The translations under genes were made by a program, and so were the position numbers. Below are positions 17,224 through 26,722 of a stretch of 64,000 nucleotides of DNA, in pieces (position 1 is the stretch's first letter; each line of letters starts with the position of its first letter). The stretch spans positions 372,001 through 436,000 of the forward strand of contig NZ_SLZF01000004.1 in NCBI RefSeq assembly GCF_004341515.1, written 5' to 3'. Below the pieces are notes generated by a model, which saw only the letters and a program-made list of their open reading frames with translations, was not told the DNA's origin and searched no databases. The stretch comes from Allobosea sp. BK604 (GTDB taxonomy: Bacteria > Pseudomonadota > Alphaproteobacteria > Rhizobiales > Beijerinckiaceae).

Positions 17224-17877
17224 GTGGACACGATCGCCTTCATCATGGCGAATCTTCCGGTGATCGGGCAGCGCATGCTCGAGCATGTCTCGCTGGTCGC
17301 CGTCTCGGTCGGCGTCGCGATCCTGACTGGCGTGCCGACCGGCATCGCTATCACCCAGAATCGGCGCGCCGCAGACTTTGTCCTCTACGTCGCCTCGATC
17401 ATCATCACGATCCCCTCGATCGCGCTGTTCGGCATCCTCATCCCGCTGCTCTCGACCATCGGTCACGGCATCGGCTATCTGCCAGCGGTGATCGCGCTCA
17501 TCCTCTACGCGCAGCTGCCGATCATCCGGAACACCTATACGGCGATCATGAATGTCGATCCGGCGCTGCGCGAAGCGGCGCGCGGCATGGGCATGACCAC
17601 GCTGGAGCGGCTGCGCCGCGTCGAGCTGCCGCTCGCGCTGCCGGTCATCCTGAACGGCGTCCGCAGCGCCGTGGTGCTGAATATCGCGATCGCCGCGATC
17701 GCGACCTATATCGGCGCCGGCGGGCTCGGCACCTTCATCTCGCGCGGCATCTCGCAGACCGACATCCGCCAGCTCCTGACGGGAGCCATCGCGGTCAGCC
17801 TGCTCGCGATCCTCGCCGATTACGGCCTGCTCTTCGCACAGCGCCTGCTCACCTCGCCGGGATTGAAGCTGAAATGA
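17224..17877 (+). CDS. Osmoprotectant (glycine betaine/choline) ABC transporter, permease 1
   Basis: This 217-residue inner-membrane permease is of the ProW/OpuCB/YehW type. It has about five to six hydrophobic segments and the coupling loop EAARGMGMTTLERLRRVELP (about residues 118-137). I used the GTG at 17224; the first in-frame ATG is seven codons later and is possible. It overlaps the ATPase gene by 4 bases. With the genes to 20638 it forms an OpuC-like importer with two different permeases, which here would bring in the substrate of GbcAB. Confidence 0.9.
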   Translation: MDTIAFIMANLPVIGQRMLEHVSLVAVSVGVAILTGVPTGIAITQNRRAADFVLYVASIIITIPSIALFGILIPLLSTIGHGIGYLPAVIALILYAQLPIIRNTYTAIMNVDPALREAARGMGMTTLERLRRVELPLALPVILNGVRSAVVLNIAIAAIATYIGAGGLGTFISRGISQTDIRQLLTGAIAVSLLAILADYGLLFAQRLLTSPGLKLK

Positions 17878-18980
17878 TCCGTCTCGAGCAGGTCTCCAAG
17901 CATTTCGGGACGATGATCGCCGTCGATCGCATCGACATGGAGGTGCCGGCCGGCGCCGTCTGCGTCATGCTCGGCCCCTCGGGCTGCGGCAAGACCACGA
18001 CGATGAAGATGATCAACCGGCTGATCCCGCCGACTTCGGGCAGGATCTATGTCGATGGCAAGGACACGGCCGCAGTCGACGAGGTCGCGCTGCGACGTTC
18101 GATCGGCTACGTCATCCAGCAGATCGGACTGTTTCCGAACATGACGATCGAGGAAAACATCTGCGTCGTGCCGGACCTGCTCGGCTGGCCGGCGGCGAAG
18201 TCGCGCAAGCGCGCAGCCGAGCTGCTCGACATGGTCAATCTCGACCCGTCGGTCTTCCTCAAGCGCTATCCCAAGCAGCTCTCCGGCGGACAGCAGCAGC
18301 GCGTCGGCGTGGTGCGCGCGCTCGCCGCCGACCCGCCGGTGCTGCTGATGGACGAGCCCTTCGGCGCGATCGACCCGATCAACCGCGAGGTGATCCAGGA
18401 CGAGTTCATGAAGCTCCAGGCGGAGCTGAAGAAGACCATCGTCTTCGTCAGCCACGACATCGACGAAGCCGTGAAGATGGCGAGCCGCATCGCGATCTTC
18501 CGCGACGGCAAGCTGATCCAGTACGACACGCCCGACAATATCCTCGCCCATCCCATCGACGCCTTCGTCTCCGAATTCGTCGGCTCGGACCGGACCCTGA
18601 AGCGGCTGCGGCTGATCAAGGTCACCGACGCGATGATGGCCGAGCCGCCGCGCGTGCGCGCCGAGGATACGCTCGACACCGCGGTGAAGCTGATGGACGA
18701 GCATGGCCATGTCTCGATCGTGATGGTCGGCCCTCGCGGCCGGGCCCGCGGCGTGGTGCGGCTGGAGGAGGCGCGCGAGCGCAAGGGCACGGTCGGCGAG
18801 CACCAGGAACCGCTGCCCGGCGTCGTCAACATCCGCGACGACCTGCGTACCGCCGTCTCGCAGATGTTCACCCATGGCGTGACCTGGCTCGCCTGCGTCG
18901 ACGATGACGGCTTCTACAAGGGCTATGTCACCCAGAAGAGCATCACCCAGGTGCTCGGCGCGACCTATCGGGAAAGCTGA
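17874..18980 (+). CDS. Osmoprotectant ABC transporter, ATP-binding protein with CBS domains
   Basis: This 368-residue ATPase is of the OpuCA/ProV/YehX type. Walker A is GPSGCGKTT (about 35-43), the signature LSGGQQQRVGVVRAL lies near 135-150, and Walker B with the D-loop reads LLMDEPFGAIDP. The C-terminal 110 residues form a CBS-pair-like region, which in OpuCA-type proteins senses ionic strength or adenine nucleotides. It overlaps the preceding permease and ends one base before the next permease. Confidence 0.93.
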   Translation: MIRLEQVSKHFGTMIAVDRIDMEVPAGAVCVMLGPSGCGKTTTMKMINRLIPPTSGRIYVDGKDTAAVDEVALRRSIGYVIQQIGLFPNMTIEENICVVPDLLGWPAAKSRKRAAELLDMVNLDPSVFLKRYPKQLSGGQQQRVGVVRALAADPPVLLMDEPFGAIDPINREVIQDEFMKLQAELKKTIVFVSHDIDEAVKMASRIAIFRDGKLIQYDTPDNILAHPIDAFVSEFVGSDRTLKRLRLIKVTDAMMAEPPRVRAEDTLDTAVKLMDEHGHVSIVMVGPRGRARGVVRLEEARERKGTVGEHQEPLPGVVNIRDDLRTAVSQMFTHGVTWLACVDDDGFYKGYVTQKSITQVLGATYRES

Positions 18981-18981
18981 G

Positions 18982-19710
18982 ATGGCGCGCGCGGGCCTGG
19001 CAGGGACGCTTCGCTGGCTCGTCGTCTTCGGCGCCTTCGCACTTGGGGCCTGGCTGCAGGCGCGCGGCACCATCCCCGCTATCCTCGGCCATTCGCAGGA
19101 CGTCACCTATCTCATCCGCCAGCATCTCACGCTCGCCGCGATCTCCGGCGCGATCGCGCTCGTCGTCGGCATTCCGCTCGGCATTGTGTTGACGCGTCCG
19201 CGCTTCGAGATCTTCGCCGACGCGGTGACGCAGATCGTCAATCTCGGCACCACCATCCCGACGCTCGCTCTGCTCGCGATCGCAATGTCCTTCCTCGGCA
19301 TCGGCTCGCCGCCGGCAATCTTCGCACTGTTCGTGCTGACATTGCTGCCAATCGTGCTCAACACCATCGCCGGCCTGCGCTCGGTGCCGCAGCACCTGAT
19401 CGAGGCGGCGCGCGGCATGGGCATGACGCCGGGCCAGATCCTGCGGCGGGTCGAACTGCCCAACGCCGTCTTCGTCATCCTCGCCGGCGTGCGCACCGCC
19501 TTCGCCATCAATATTGGCACGGTTCCGCTGGCCTTCCTGATTGGTGGCGGCGGCCTCGGCGAACTCATCTTCACCGGCATCGACCTGATGGAGCCGAGCA
19601 TGCTGCTGGCGGGTGCGATCCCGACGGCGCTGCTCGCCGTGCTCATCGATTTCCTGATTGGCCAGATCCAGTTCTGGCTGGTCCCGAAAGGCGTCAACCC
19701 GCTGCGTTGA
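18982..19710 (+). CDS. Osmoprotectant ABC transporter, permease 2
   Basis: This 242-residue permease is the second of the importer. It carries the same kind of coupling loop, EAARGMGMTPGQILRRVELP, near residues 136-155 and several hydrophobic segments. The ATG at 18982 directly follows the ATPase stop. The frame is open upstream, but there it only shadows the ATPase gene. Two non-identical permeases are typical of OpuC/YehYW systems and unlike the single ProW. Confidence 0.92.
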   Translation: MARAGLAGTLRWLVVFGAFALGAWLQARGTIPAILGHSQDVTYLIRQHLTLAAISGAIALVVGIPLGIVLTRPRFEIFADAVTQIVNLGTTIPTLALLAIAMSFLGIGSPPAIFALFVLTLLPIVLNTIAGLRSVPQHLIEAARGMGMTPGQILRRVELPNAVFVILAGVRTAFAINIGTVPLAFLIGGGGLGELIFTGIDLMEPSMLLAGAIPTALLAVLIDFLIGQIQFWLVPKGVNPLR

Positions 19711-19747
19711 GCAGCGGTCAACACAACTAGAAAAGGGGATTACGACC

Positions 19748-20638
19748 ATGCTAAAGCGCAGTTTCCTCGGACTCGCTTCCGCCGCCCTGGCCTTCGCCGC
19801 CCTGCCGCTCGCCGCGCAGGCGCAGACCATCGTCGTCGGCGGCAAGAACTTCACCGAGCAGCAGATCATGGCGGAGATGACGACGCAGCTGCTCAAGGCC
19901 AAGGGCTTCACCGTCGACAAGCGCGCCGGGCTCGGCACCGCGCCGCTGCGCCAGGCCCAGGAGGCCGGGCAGATCGACCTCTACTGGGAGTATACCGGCA
20001 CCTCGCTGATCACCTTCAACAAGGTCGCGGACAAGATGGATGCGGCTGCGACCTACGCCAAGGTCAAGGAACTCGATGCCGCCAAGGGGCTCGTCTGGCT
20101 GGATCCGTCCAAGGCAAACAACACCTATGCGCTCGCCATGCGCAAGAAGGACGCCGAGGCCAAGGGCGTCAGGACACTCGATGACCTCGCAACCAAGGTG
20201 AAGGGCGGCCAGGCGCTGAAATTCGGCTGCAATGCCGAATTCTACGCCCGCCCCGACGGGCTCGCCCCGCTGCAGAAGGTCTACGGCTTCGATTTCGGCC
20301 GCGAGAACGTGGTGCGCATGGATACCGGCCTCGTCTACCAGGCGCTGCGCGACGCCCAGGTCGATGTCGGCCTGGTCTTCGCCACGGACGGGCGCGTCCC
20401 GGCCTTCGATTTCGTCATCCTGACCGACACCAAGGGCTATTTCCCGACCTATGCGATGACGCCCGTCATCCGCAAGGAGACGCTCGACAAGAATCCGAAG
20501 CTCGGCGAGCTCCTGAACGGGCTCTCCGCCAAGCTCGACGATGCGACGATGGCCAGGCTCAACGCCTCGGTCGATGTCGACAAGAAGAGCATCGAGGAGG
20601 TTGCGGCCGGCTTCCTCAAGGCGCAGTCGCTGGTCTGA
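19748..20638 (+). CDS. Osmoprotectant ABC transporter, periplasmic substrate-binding protein
   Basis: This 296-residue OpuAC/OpuCC-type binding protein captures betaine- or choline-like ligands. A signal peptide with cleavage expected after AQA (LAAQAQTIVV, about residue 22) precedes the canonical start VVGGKNFTEQQIMAEM. WEYTGTSL, part of the ligand pocket in this family, follows near residue 80. AAAAGGGGATTACGACC precedes the ATG as a ribosome site. The order permease-ATPase-permease-SBP is complete. The ligand (betaine, choline, carnitine or proline betaine) cannot be fixed from sequence. Confidence 0.92.
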   Translation: MLKRSFLGLASAALAFAALPLAAQAQTIVVGGKNFTEQQIMAEMTTQLLKAKGFTVDKRAGLGTAPLRQAQEAGQIDLYWEYTGTSLITFNKVADKMDAAATYAKVKELDAAKGLVWLDPSKANNTYALAMRKKDAEAKGVRTLDDLATKVKGGQALKFGCNAEFYARPDGLAPLQKVYGFDFGRENVVRMDTGLVYQALRDAQVDVGLVFATDGRVPAFDFVILTDTKGYFPTYAMTPVIRKETLDKNPKLGELLNGLSAKLDDATMARLNASVDVDKKSIEEVAAGFLKAQSLV

Positions 20639-20695
20639 TCGCGCTGCAACCAAGCCGGAGGCGCGCCGCGCCTCCGGCTGTCCCGCGAGGCCCCC

Positions 20696-21553
20696 ATGTC
20701 GTCTCTGAAGGTCGCCGTTGCCCAGATCCTGTGCGAGCCGGCCGATCTCTCCGCAAACCTTGCCGCGCATCTCGACGCCATCGCCAAGGCGCGCAGGCAG
20801 GGCGCCGAGCTGCTGCTGTTCCCGGAGCTGTCCCTGACGGATTATCTCGCGGCGCCCGATTGCGAGAAGCTGGCTCTGAGACCGGATGCCGAAGCGCTCA
20901 TGCGCCTCGCCGGGGCCGCACGCGGCATCGCGGTGTCGGCCGGCTTCATCGAGCGCGGCGAACAGGGCCGCTTCTTCAACAGTCAGGGCCTGTTCGGCGA
21001 CGGCAAGCTGCTCACGATTCACCGCAAGCTCAACCTGCCGGGCTACGGCGCCCTGTGCGAGGATCGCGTCTACACCCGCGGCAACGATCTCTCTCCGACC
21101 GAGCTCGCGCCAGGCTGGCACGCCGCCACGCTCATCTGTGCCGATGCCTGGAACCCGGCGCTGCCCTGGCTCGCCGCTCTCGGCGGCGCCAGCCTGCTGC
21201 TGCTGCCGGCCGCCTCGGCGCTCGGTGCGGTCGGCGACGGCTTCGACAATCCGCGCGGCTGGGAGATCAATCTCGCCCATACCGCGACGACCTATGGCCT
21301 GCCGACGCTCTTCGCCAACCACTGCGGCACGCGCGGCGACGCGGCGTTCTGGGGCGGGTCGCGCATCCTCGATGCCTCCGGCCACGAGCTCGCGCGGGCG
21401 GGGGCCGCGCCGGAGCTCATCATCGCGGAGCTCTCGCAAGCCGATGGCGAAGCGGCCCGGCGCCGCCTGCCGACCGCCCGCGACAGCGACCCCGCCCTGG
21501 TCGGCGCCTTGCTCCGCAATCTGATCTCGAACAGCGAGCGCGTATCAGCATGA
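20696..21553 (+). CDS. Nitrilase-family carbon-nitrogen hydrolase
   Basis: This 285-residue enzyme is of the nitrilase/amidase superfamily, hydrolysing a C-N bond of an amide, carbamoyl or nitrile compound. The catalytic triad is complete: Glu44 in LFPELSL, Lys111 in IHRKLNLPGYG and Cys148 in LICADAWNP. It starts 57 bases after the osmoprotectant binding-protein gene and overlaps the MmgE/PrpD gene by 4 bases (ATGA), so all appear co-transcribed. The substrate is unknown; an amide derived from the imported compound is plausible. Confidence 0.88.
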   Translation: MSSLKVAVAQILCEPADLSANLAAHLDAIAKARRQGAELLLFPELSLTDYLAAPDCEKLALRPDAEALMRLAGAARGIAVSAGFIERGEQGRFFNSQGLFGDGKLLTIHRKLNLPGYGALCEDRVYTRGNDLSPTELAPGWHAATLICADAWNPALPWLAALGGASLLLLPAASALGAVGDGFDNPRGWEINLAHTATTYGLPTLFANHCGTRGDAAFWGGSRILDASGHELARAGAAPELIIAELSQADGEAARRRLPTARDSDPALVGALLRNLISNSERVSA

Positions 21554-22887
21554 CCGGCCCGATCGACTTCATCCATGAGCTGACCTTCTCGCGCCTGCCG
21601 GCCGAGGTCGTCCATCAGGCCGGCCGCTGCCTACTCGATCTCGTCGGCGTCGCCGTCAGTGGCCGGCAGACCCGGCTCTCCCGCATCGCGCATGATTTCG
21701 CGGTCGACCATCTCGGCGCCGGGCGGAAGGGCGCGCGTCTGCTCTTCGACGGGCGCCGTGCGAGCCCGGCGGGCGCAGCCTTCGCCGGAGCCACGACCAT
21801 CGATTCCTTCGACGCCCATGACGGCCACGCCCTGACCAAGGGCCATGCCGGCGTCGCGGTCCTGCCGGCTCTCCTGGCCGTCGCGGACGCCGAGGGACTG
21901 CTCGATGGCGGCGGCCTCGACGGCGAGGCCCTGCTGACCTGCCTCGTCCTCGGCTACGAGATCGCGACGCGGGCCGGCATCGCCTTGCATGGCAGCGCCT
22001 GCGACTAGCACACCTCCGGCGCCTGGAACGCGCTCGGCTGCGCCGCAATCGTCGCTCGTCTGCTCGGCCTCGACCGCGAGCGCACCCGTCATGCCCTGGG
22101 CATCGCCGAATATCACGGCCCGCGCAGCCAGATGATGCGCTGCATCGACCATCCCACGATGGTCAAGGACGGCTCGGGTTGGGGTGCGCTGGCCGGCGTC
22201 AGCGCCGCCTATCTGGCGAAGGACGGTTTCACGGGCGCGCCGGCGATCACGCTGGAAGCGCCGGAACAGGCGGCGATCTGGGCCGATCTCGGCGAGCGCT
22301 GGCTGATCCTCGACCAGTATTTCAAGCCCTGGCCGGTCTGCCGCTGGGCCCAGCCGGCGATCGAGGCGGCAAGTCGTCTCCTCTCCGAGCAGGTCTTTGA
22401 GGCATCCGAGATCGACTATGTTGAGGTCGAGACGTTCCACGAGGCCGTGCGGCTGGGTGTACAGCTCCCGATGACGACGGAGGCGGCGCAGTATGCCATC
22501 GGCTTCCCACTGGCCGCCTACATCGTTCGCGGGCGGCTCGGTGCCGACGAGATCGACGCCGACGGCTTGGGCGATCCCGCGATCCGCGACATGCTCAGCC
22601 GTATTCGGCTCGTCGAGTCGCCCGAATTCTCTCGACGCTTTCCAGCGGAGAGATTGGCGCGCCTGCGCATCGTCCTGAAATCGGGTCAGATCGCCTCATG
22701 CGAGGCCATCACCACTCGTGGCGATCGGGGGCGCCCATTGTCCGACGCAGACATGCTCGCGAAATTCAGGTCCTCTGCCGCCGTACTCGGCAGCGAGCGC
22801 AGCACGACCCTTGGCGAAAACTGCATGGCGGTCGCCAAGCCCTGCAAACTGGAACTCGTCAGCAACTGCCTGTTTGCGCCGATCTGA
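21550..22887 (+). pseudogene. MmgE/PrpD-family gene interrupted by an in-frame TAG
   Basis: The family includes 2-methylcitrate dehydratase (PrpD) and relatives such as iminodisuccinate epimerase. The reading frame is continuous for 445 sense positions, normal for the family, except for TAG at 22006-22008 (codon 153). The frame reads SACD-stop-HTSGAWNALG, where family members usually have Tyr in DYHTSGAW, so one TAC-to-TAG change explains it. No frameshift is involved: the part after 22008 continues in the same frame to 22887. It is either a nonsense-mutated gene or a base-call error. The start overlaps the nitrilase stop. The first 152 residues alone are unlikely to be active. Confidence 0.85.
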
Positions 22888-23058
22888 AGCGGGCCCGACG
22901 ACTGGGCACACTGGATCTACCTTGCGAAGCCGGAAGCGGAATTGCTGAGGCCACTACCGGGCGGTTCGCTGTTGGCTGAAACGACACGACCGGGCAGCGA
23001 TTTATGTCTGTGGCCGAAGAGCGCCTCCGGAAACGCCGACAGTCCCGACAGCCGACGC

Positions 23059-23913
23059 TCATTGCAGCTTCTGGTTCAGCGCATCGCGAAGTCCGTCGCC
23101 CAGCACGTTGAAGCTGAGGACCACGACGAAGATTGCGAGGCCAGGGAAAAGCGTCAGGTGATCGGCCACACCGAGATAGCTGCGCCCATCCGCCAACATG
23201 GCGCCCCATTCGGAGCTCGGCGGCTGCGCCCCCAGGCCAATGAACGAGAGCGCCGCGCCAACAAGAATAGCCGAGCCGATGCGCAGGCTCATATAGACGA
23301 TCACTGCGGGCAGGGCCCCCGGCAGGATGTGATAAAGGATCAGCTTGAACCTGGAGACGCCGATGCTGCGAGCCGCCTGGACGTACTGGGCCTGCTTGAG
23401 CACCAGCGTACTGCCGCGGACGAGCCGGGCAAAAACCGGCACGCTGAACACTGCCACAGCCCAGATGACGTTTCCCACCCCCGGGCCGAGCAGGGCGACG
23501 ACTGCAATGGCAAGCAGAAGACCGGGAAATGCAAATAGCACGTCGCATAGCCGCATCAGAACGGCGTCGACCCAGCCACCACTCCAGCCACTGACGAGCC
23601 CCATCATCGTGCCGACGAAACCGCCGGCCAACGCCGAGATCAGACCGACGGCGAGGGAGACGCGGCCGCCCCAGAGGATCCGGCTGAATATGTCGCGGCC
23701 ATAGGAGTCGGTTCCCGCGAGATGGGCCAGCGTCGGTCCTTGCAGGAGCGCATCATAGTCGGCGGCGGCCGGATCATATGGCGCGATATACGGCGCAAAC
23801 ACCGCTGCAAGGACGATGAGGACAATCACGGCAGCCGCCAGGAGCGCCGTATGCCTGCGGCGAAAGCGCCGCCAGAATTCCCGGGCGGGCGAGCGGATGG
23901 CGGGTGCTGTCAT
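23059..23913 (-). CDS. Peptide-type ABC transporter, permease C (DppC/GsiD-like)
   Basis: This 284-residue inner-membrane permease has an N-terminal OppC-type extension (about 1-80), the GTDSYGRDIFSRILWG motif just before the transmembrane core, and the coupling loop QAARSIGVSRFKLILYHILP. The ATG at 23913 overlaps the upstream permease stop by 4 bases. It is the last gene of the minus-strand operon (binding protein, ATPase, permease B, permease C) and faces the MmgE/PrpD gene tail to tail. Confidence 0.93.
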   Translation of the reverse strand: MTAPAIRSPAREFWRRFRRRHTALLAAAVIVLIVLAAVFAPYIAPYDPAAADYDALLQGPTLAHLAGTDSYGRDIFSRILWGGRVSLAVGLISALAGGFVGTMMGLVSGWSGGWVDAVLMRLCDVLFAFPGLLLAIAVVALLGPGVGNVIWAVAVFSVPVFARLVRGSTLVLKQAQYVQAARSIGVSRFKLILYHILPGALPAVIVYMSLRIGSAILVGAALSFIGLGAQPPSSEWGAMLADGRSYLGVADHLTLFPGLAIFVVVLSFNVLGDGLRDALNQKLQ

Positions 23914-24833
23914 GGTCGCAACCGGATCGCCGGGTTCAAGACGCCGTAGAGGATGTCGACCACGAGGTTTATGAGCACGAACTCTGCGCAAAGAAGCAGG
24001 ATCAGCGCCTGAATGACGGGGTAATCGCGGAAGGCGATGCTGTCGACGAGCAGACGTCCCAAACCCGGCCATGCGAACACCGTCTCGACCACGATTGCAC
24101 CACCCAGCAGCGTTCCGAATTCCAGTCCCGTCAGGGTGACGACCGGAATCAAGGCATTGCGCGCAGCGTGGCGCCAGATCACGCGTCGTTCGGTCAGGCC
24201 CTTGCTGCGCGCCGTGCGAACAAAATCCTCGCCGGCGACATCGACGAAGGCCGAGCGCGTGAAGCGGGCGAGCACGGCGGCCACACCGACGCCGAGCGTG
24301 AATGACGGCATGATGAGGGAACGCCATCCATCGTAACCTCCGGTCGGCAGCCAGCCGAGATGGACCGAAAACAGATCGATGAGCAGAAGGCCGAGCCAGA
24401 AGCCGGGAAAGGACAGGCCTCCGATCGCCGCCAGCATGGCAGCCTGATCCTGCCATCGCCCGCGTTTGACGCCGGCCCAGACGCCGAGCAGGCCTCCGGT
24501 CAAGGTCGCCCATCCCATCGCGGCCAGCGTAAGCCACAGGGTTGGCAGGAAGCGCGCCCCGATGACCTCGATCACCGGCTCATGCGTGCGGCTCGAGGTA
24601 CCGAAGTCGCCGCGAAGGCTCGCTCCCGCATAGCGCAGGTACTGGTCCCAGATCGGCCGGTCGAGCCCGAGCGCCTCGCGCGCAGAGGCGACCTCTTGCT
24701 CCGTGGCATCCGCCCCCGCAACCAGCCGCGCCGGATCGCCAGGCAACAGCCGGACGAAGCCGAACACGAACAGCGAAACGGCGAACAGCACCGGCAGCGC
24801 GCCGAGGAGCCGCTTCAGGAAGAATGCGAGCAT
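23910..24833 (-). CDS. Peptide-type ABC transporter, permease B (DppB/GsiC-like)
   Basis: This 307-residue permease starts MLAFFLKRLLGALPVLFAVSLFVF, the standard N-terminal transmembrane segment of DppB proteins. It has LLPGDPARLVAG and the coupling loop RTARSKGLTERRVIWRHAARNALIPVV. It lies 51 bases after the fused ATPase gene and overlaps permease C. The family moves di- and oligopeptides, glutathione, nickel chelates or opines; the substrate here is open. Confidence 0.93.
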   Translation of the reverse strand: MLAFFLKRLLGALPVLFAVSLFVFGFVRLLPGDPARLVAGADATEQEVASAREALGLDRPIWDQYLRYAGASLRGDFGTSSRTHEPVIEVIGARFLPTLWLTLAAMGWATLTGGLLGVWAGVKRGRWQDQAAMLAAIGGLSFPGFWLGLLLIDLFSVHLGWLPTGGYDGWRSLIMPSFTLGVGVAAVLARFTRSAFVDVAGEDFVRTARSKGLTERRVIWRHAARNALIPVVTLTGLEFGTLLGGAIVVETVFAWPGLGRLLVDSIAFRDYPVIQALILLLCAEFVLINLVVDILYGVLNPAIRLRP

Positions 24834-24884
24834 CGGCTCTCGTTCCTCTGACCGGCGTTCAGCACGGTGTGCATCGCTTCGTCC

Positions 24885-26711
24885 TCAATAGAGACCTCCC
24901 ACACGGTGCCGGGCGACATAATGGTCCGGTCCGACCTGGACCAGCGGGGCGACCTCCGGCAGATCGTCTGGAGCTCGCAGCGGACTTGGCACCTCCGTGT
25001 CGTCGATCGCGACCTCGTCCCGTCGCCGCGAGGGATCGGGCACGGGGACGGCGCTCAGCAGGCGACGCGTATAGGCGTGCTGCGGCGAGGCGAGCACCGC
25101 CTGCCGTGGCCCGATCTCGACGAGCTGCCCGAGATACATCACCGCGACACGGTGGCTGATCCGCTCGACCACTGCCATGTCGTGGGAGATGAACAGGCAG
25201 GCTAGACCGAGCTTGCGCTGCAAGCTCATCAGCAGATTGACGATCTGCGCGCGGATCGACACGTCGAGCGCCGCGACGGCCTCGTCGGCGATGATCAATG
25301 CCGGCTCCGACGCGAGGGCGCGCGCGATCCCGACACGCTGGCATTGGCCACCCGAGAGCTCATGGGGGTAGCGCGAGACGAACTCGCGCGGGAGGCCGAC
25401 CAGCTCGAACAGCTCTTCGACCCGGCGCGTGATCGCGGGCCCCTTGAGGAGGCCGTGGGTCCGTATCGGTTCCGCGACGGAGAAGCCGGCCGTCAGACGC
25501 GGATCGAGCGCGCTGAACGGATCCTGGAAGACATATTGGATGCCGCGGCGCAAAGCGCCGTCCGCGACGGTATTCGGAACCGCCGCGAGGACATCCTCGC
25601 CCCGGAACAGGATTCTGCCCGAGGAGGGCTCTTCGAGACGCACGATGCTGCGTCCGAGCGTGCTCTTGCCGCAACCACTTTCGCCGACCAGCGCGAGGGT
25701 CTCGCCGGGGCGAATAGCGAGGCTCACCCGCTCGACAGCATGGACCCGGGCCCGAACACGACCGAGCGCGTTCCTGATGTCGAACCGTGTGACCAGATCC
25801 TGAACCTCCAGCACCGGCGATGCGGACGTGACGGTGTCCTGCGGTCCGGTTGGTGCGGGAGGTTCCGGGAACGGCATGGGCAGGGCCTCGCCATCGAGGC
25901 TGCCGAGGACGGGCACGGCGGCGAGCAGCTCGCGCGTATAGGGGTGGGAGGGCGCGGAGAAGACGGCACCAACCGCGCCATCCTCGAGGCGTTCGCCGCC
26001 GCGCATCACCACCACGCGGTCGGCGAGTTCGGCAACCACGCCCATGTCGTGGGTGATGAACAAGAGTCCGGTGCCGAGGTCGCGCTGGAGCTCGCGCAGC
26101 AGACGCAGCACCTGCGCCTGGACGGTGACATCGAGCGCGGTCGTGGGCTCGTCGGCGATGAGAAGCCTCGGCCGGCTGGCCAGCGCGATCGCGATCATCG
26201 CCCGCTGCCGCATGCCGCCCGAAATTTCGAACGGAAAGGCTCGCAATTGACGGGCGGCGTCGGGAATCCGCACCCGCTCGAGCAGGCGCCGCGCTTCGGC
26301 GAGCGCAGCGGTCCGGTCGAGGTGCCGGTGCTCCACGATGGCTTCGGCGATCTGGTCTCCGATCCGCATGACCGGATTCAGCGAACTCATCGGCTGCTGG
26401 AAGACCATCGCGATCTCGGGCCCGCGCAGCCTGCGCATGGTCTCGGCATCCTCCTGCGCGAGATCGCGGACCTTGCCGTCACGATCGCGATAGAGGATGC
26501 GCCCCGCATCGATGCGGCCTGGCCCGTAGTCGAGCAGGCGGGTGATCGCCAGCGAGGCGACCGATTTGCCCGATCCGGATTCCCCGACGAGCGCCACGGT
26601 CTCGCCTGGCCTGACCGTCAGCCGCAGTCCGTGAACCACGGTCGTGCGGCCTCGCTCGGCGGGGAAGCTGAGCGAGAGATCCTGGACGTCGAGCAGGTCA
26701 GGCCCGTTCAT
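24885..26711 (-). CDS. Peptide-type ABC transporter, fused two-domain ATPase (GsiA-like)
   Basis: This 608-residue protein fuses two ATPase domains that are separate DppD and DppF proteins in other systems. The first domain (about 5-265) has VGESGSGKS and [15 protein letters not shown]. The second (about 300-575) has VGESGCGKS and [15 protein letters not shown]. Each domain ends with the oligopeptide-transporter C-terminal pattern ([13 protein letters not shown] and [16 protein letters not shown]). It starts 11 bases after the binding-protein stop. GsiA of glutathione import has the same fusion, but the layout is not specific to glutathione. Confidence 0.94.
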   Translation of the reverse strand: MNGPDLLDVQDLSLSFPAERGRTTVVHGLRLTVRPGETVALVGESGSGKSVASLAITRLLDYGPGRIDAGRILYRDRDGKVRDLAQEDAETMRRLRGPEIAMVFQQPMSSLNPVMRIGDQIAEAIVEHRHLDRTAALAEARRLLERVRIPDAARQLRAFPFEISGGMRQRAMIAIALASRPRLLIADEPTTALDVTVQAQVLRLLRELQRDLGTGLLFITHDMGVVAELADRVVVMRGGERLEDGAVGAVFSAPSHPYTRELLAAVPVLGSLDGEALPMPFPEPPAPTGPQDTVTSASPVLEVQDLVTRFDIRNALGRVRARVHAVERVSLAIRPGETLALVGESGCGKSTLGRSIVRLEEPSSGRILFRGEDVLAAVPNTVADGALRRGIQYVFQDPFSALDPRLTAGFSVAEPIRTHGLLKGPAITRRVEELFELVGLPREFVSRYPHELSGGQCQRVGIARALASEPALIIADEAVAALDVSIRAQIVNLLMSLQRKLGLACLFISHDMAVVERISHRVAVMYLGQLVEIGPRQAVLASPQHAYTRRLLSAVPVPDPSRRRDEVAIDDTEVPSPLRAPDDLPEVAPLVQVGPDHYVARHRVGGLY

Positions 26712-26722
26712 CGCAGCAGGGC

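Noticed and set aside
22888..23058. Possible small gene between the MmgE/PrpD gene and the peptide ABC operon
   Set aside because: About 170 bases with only random-looking short frames between two convergent transcripts.
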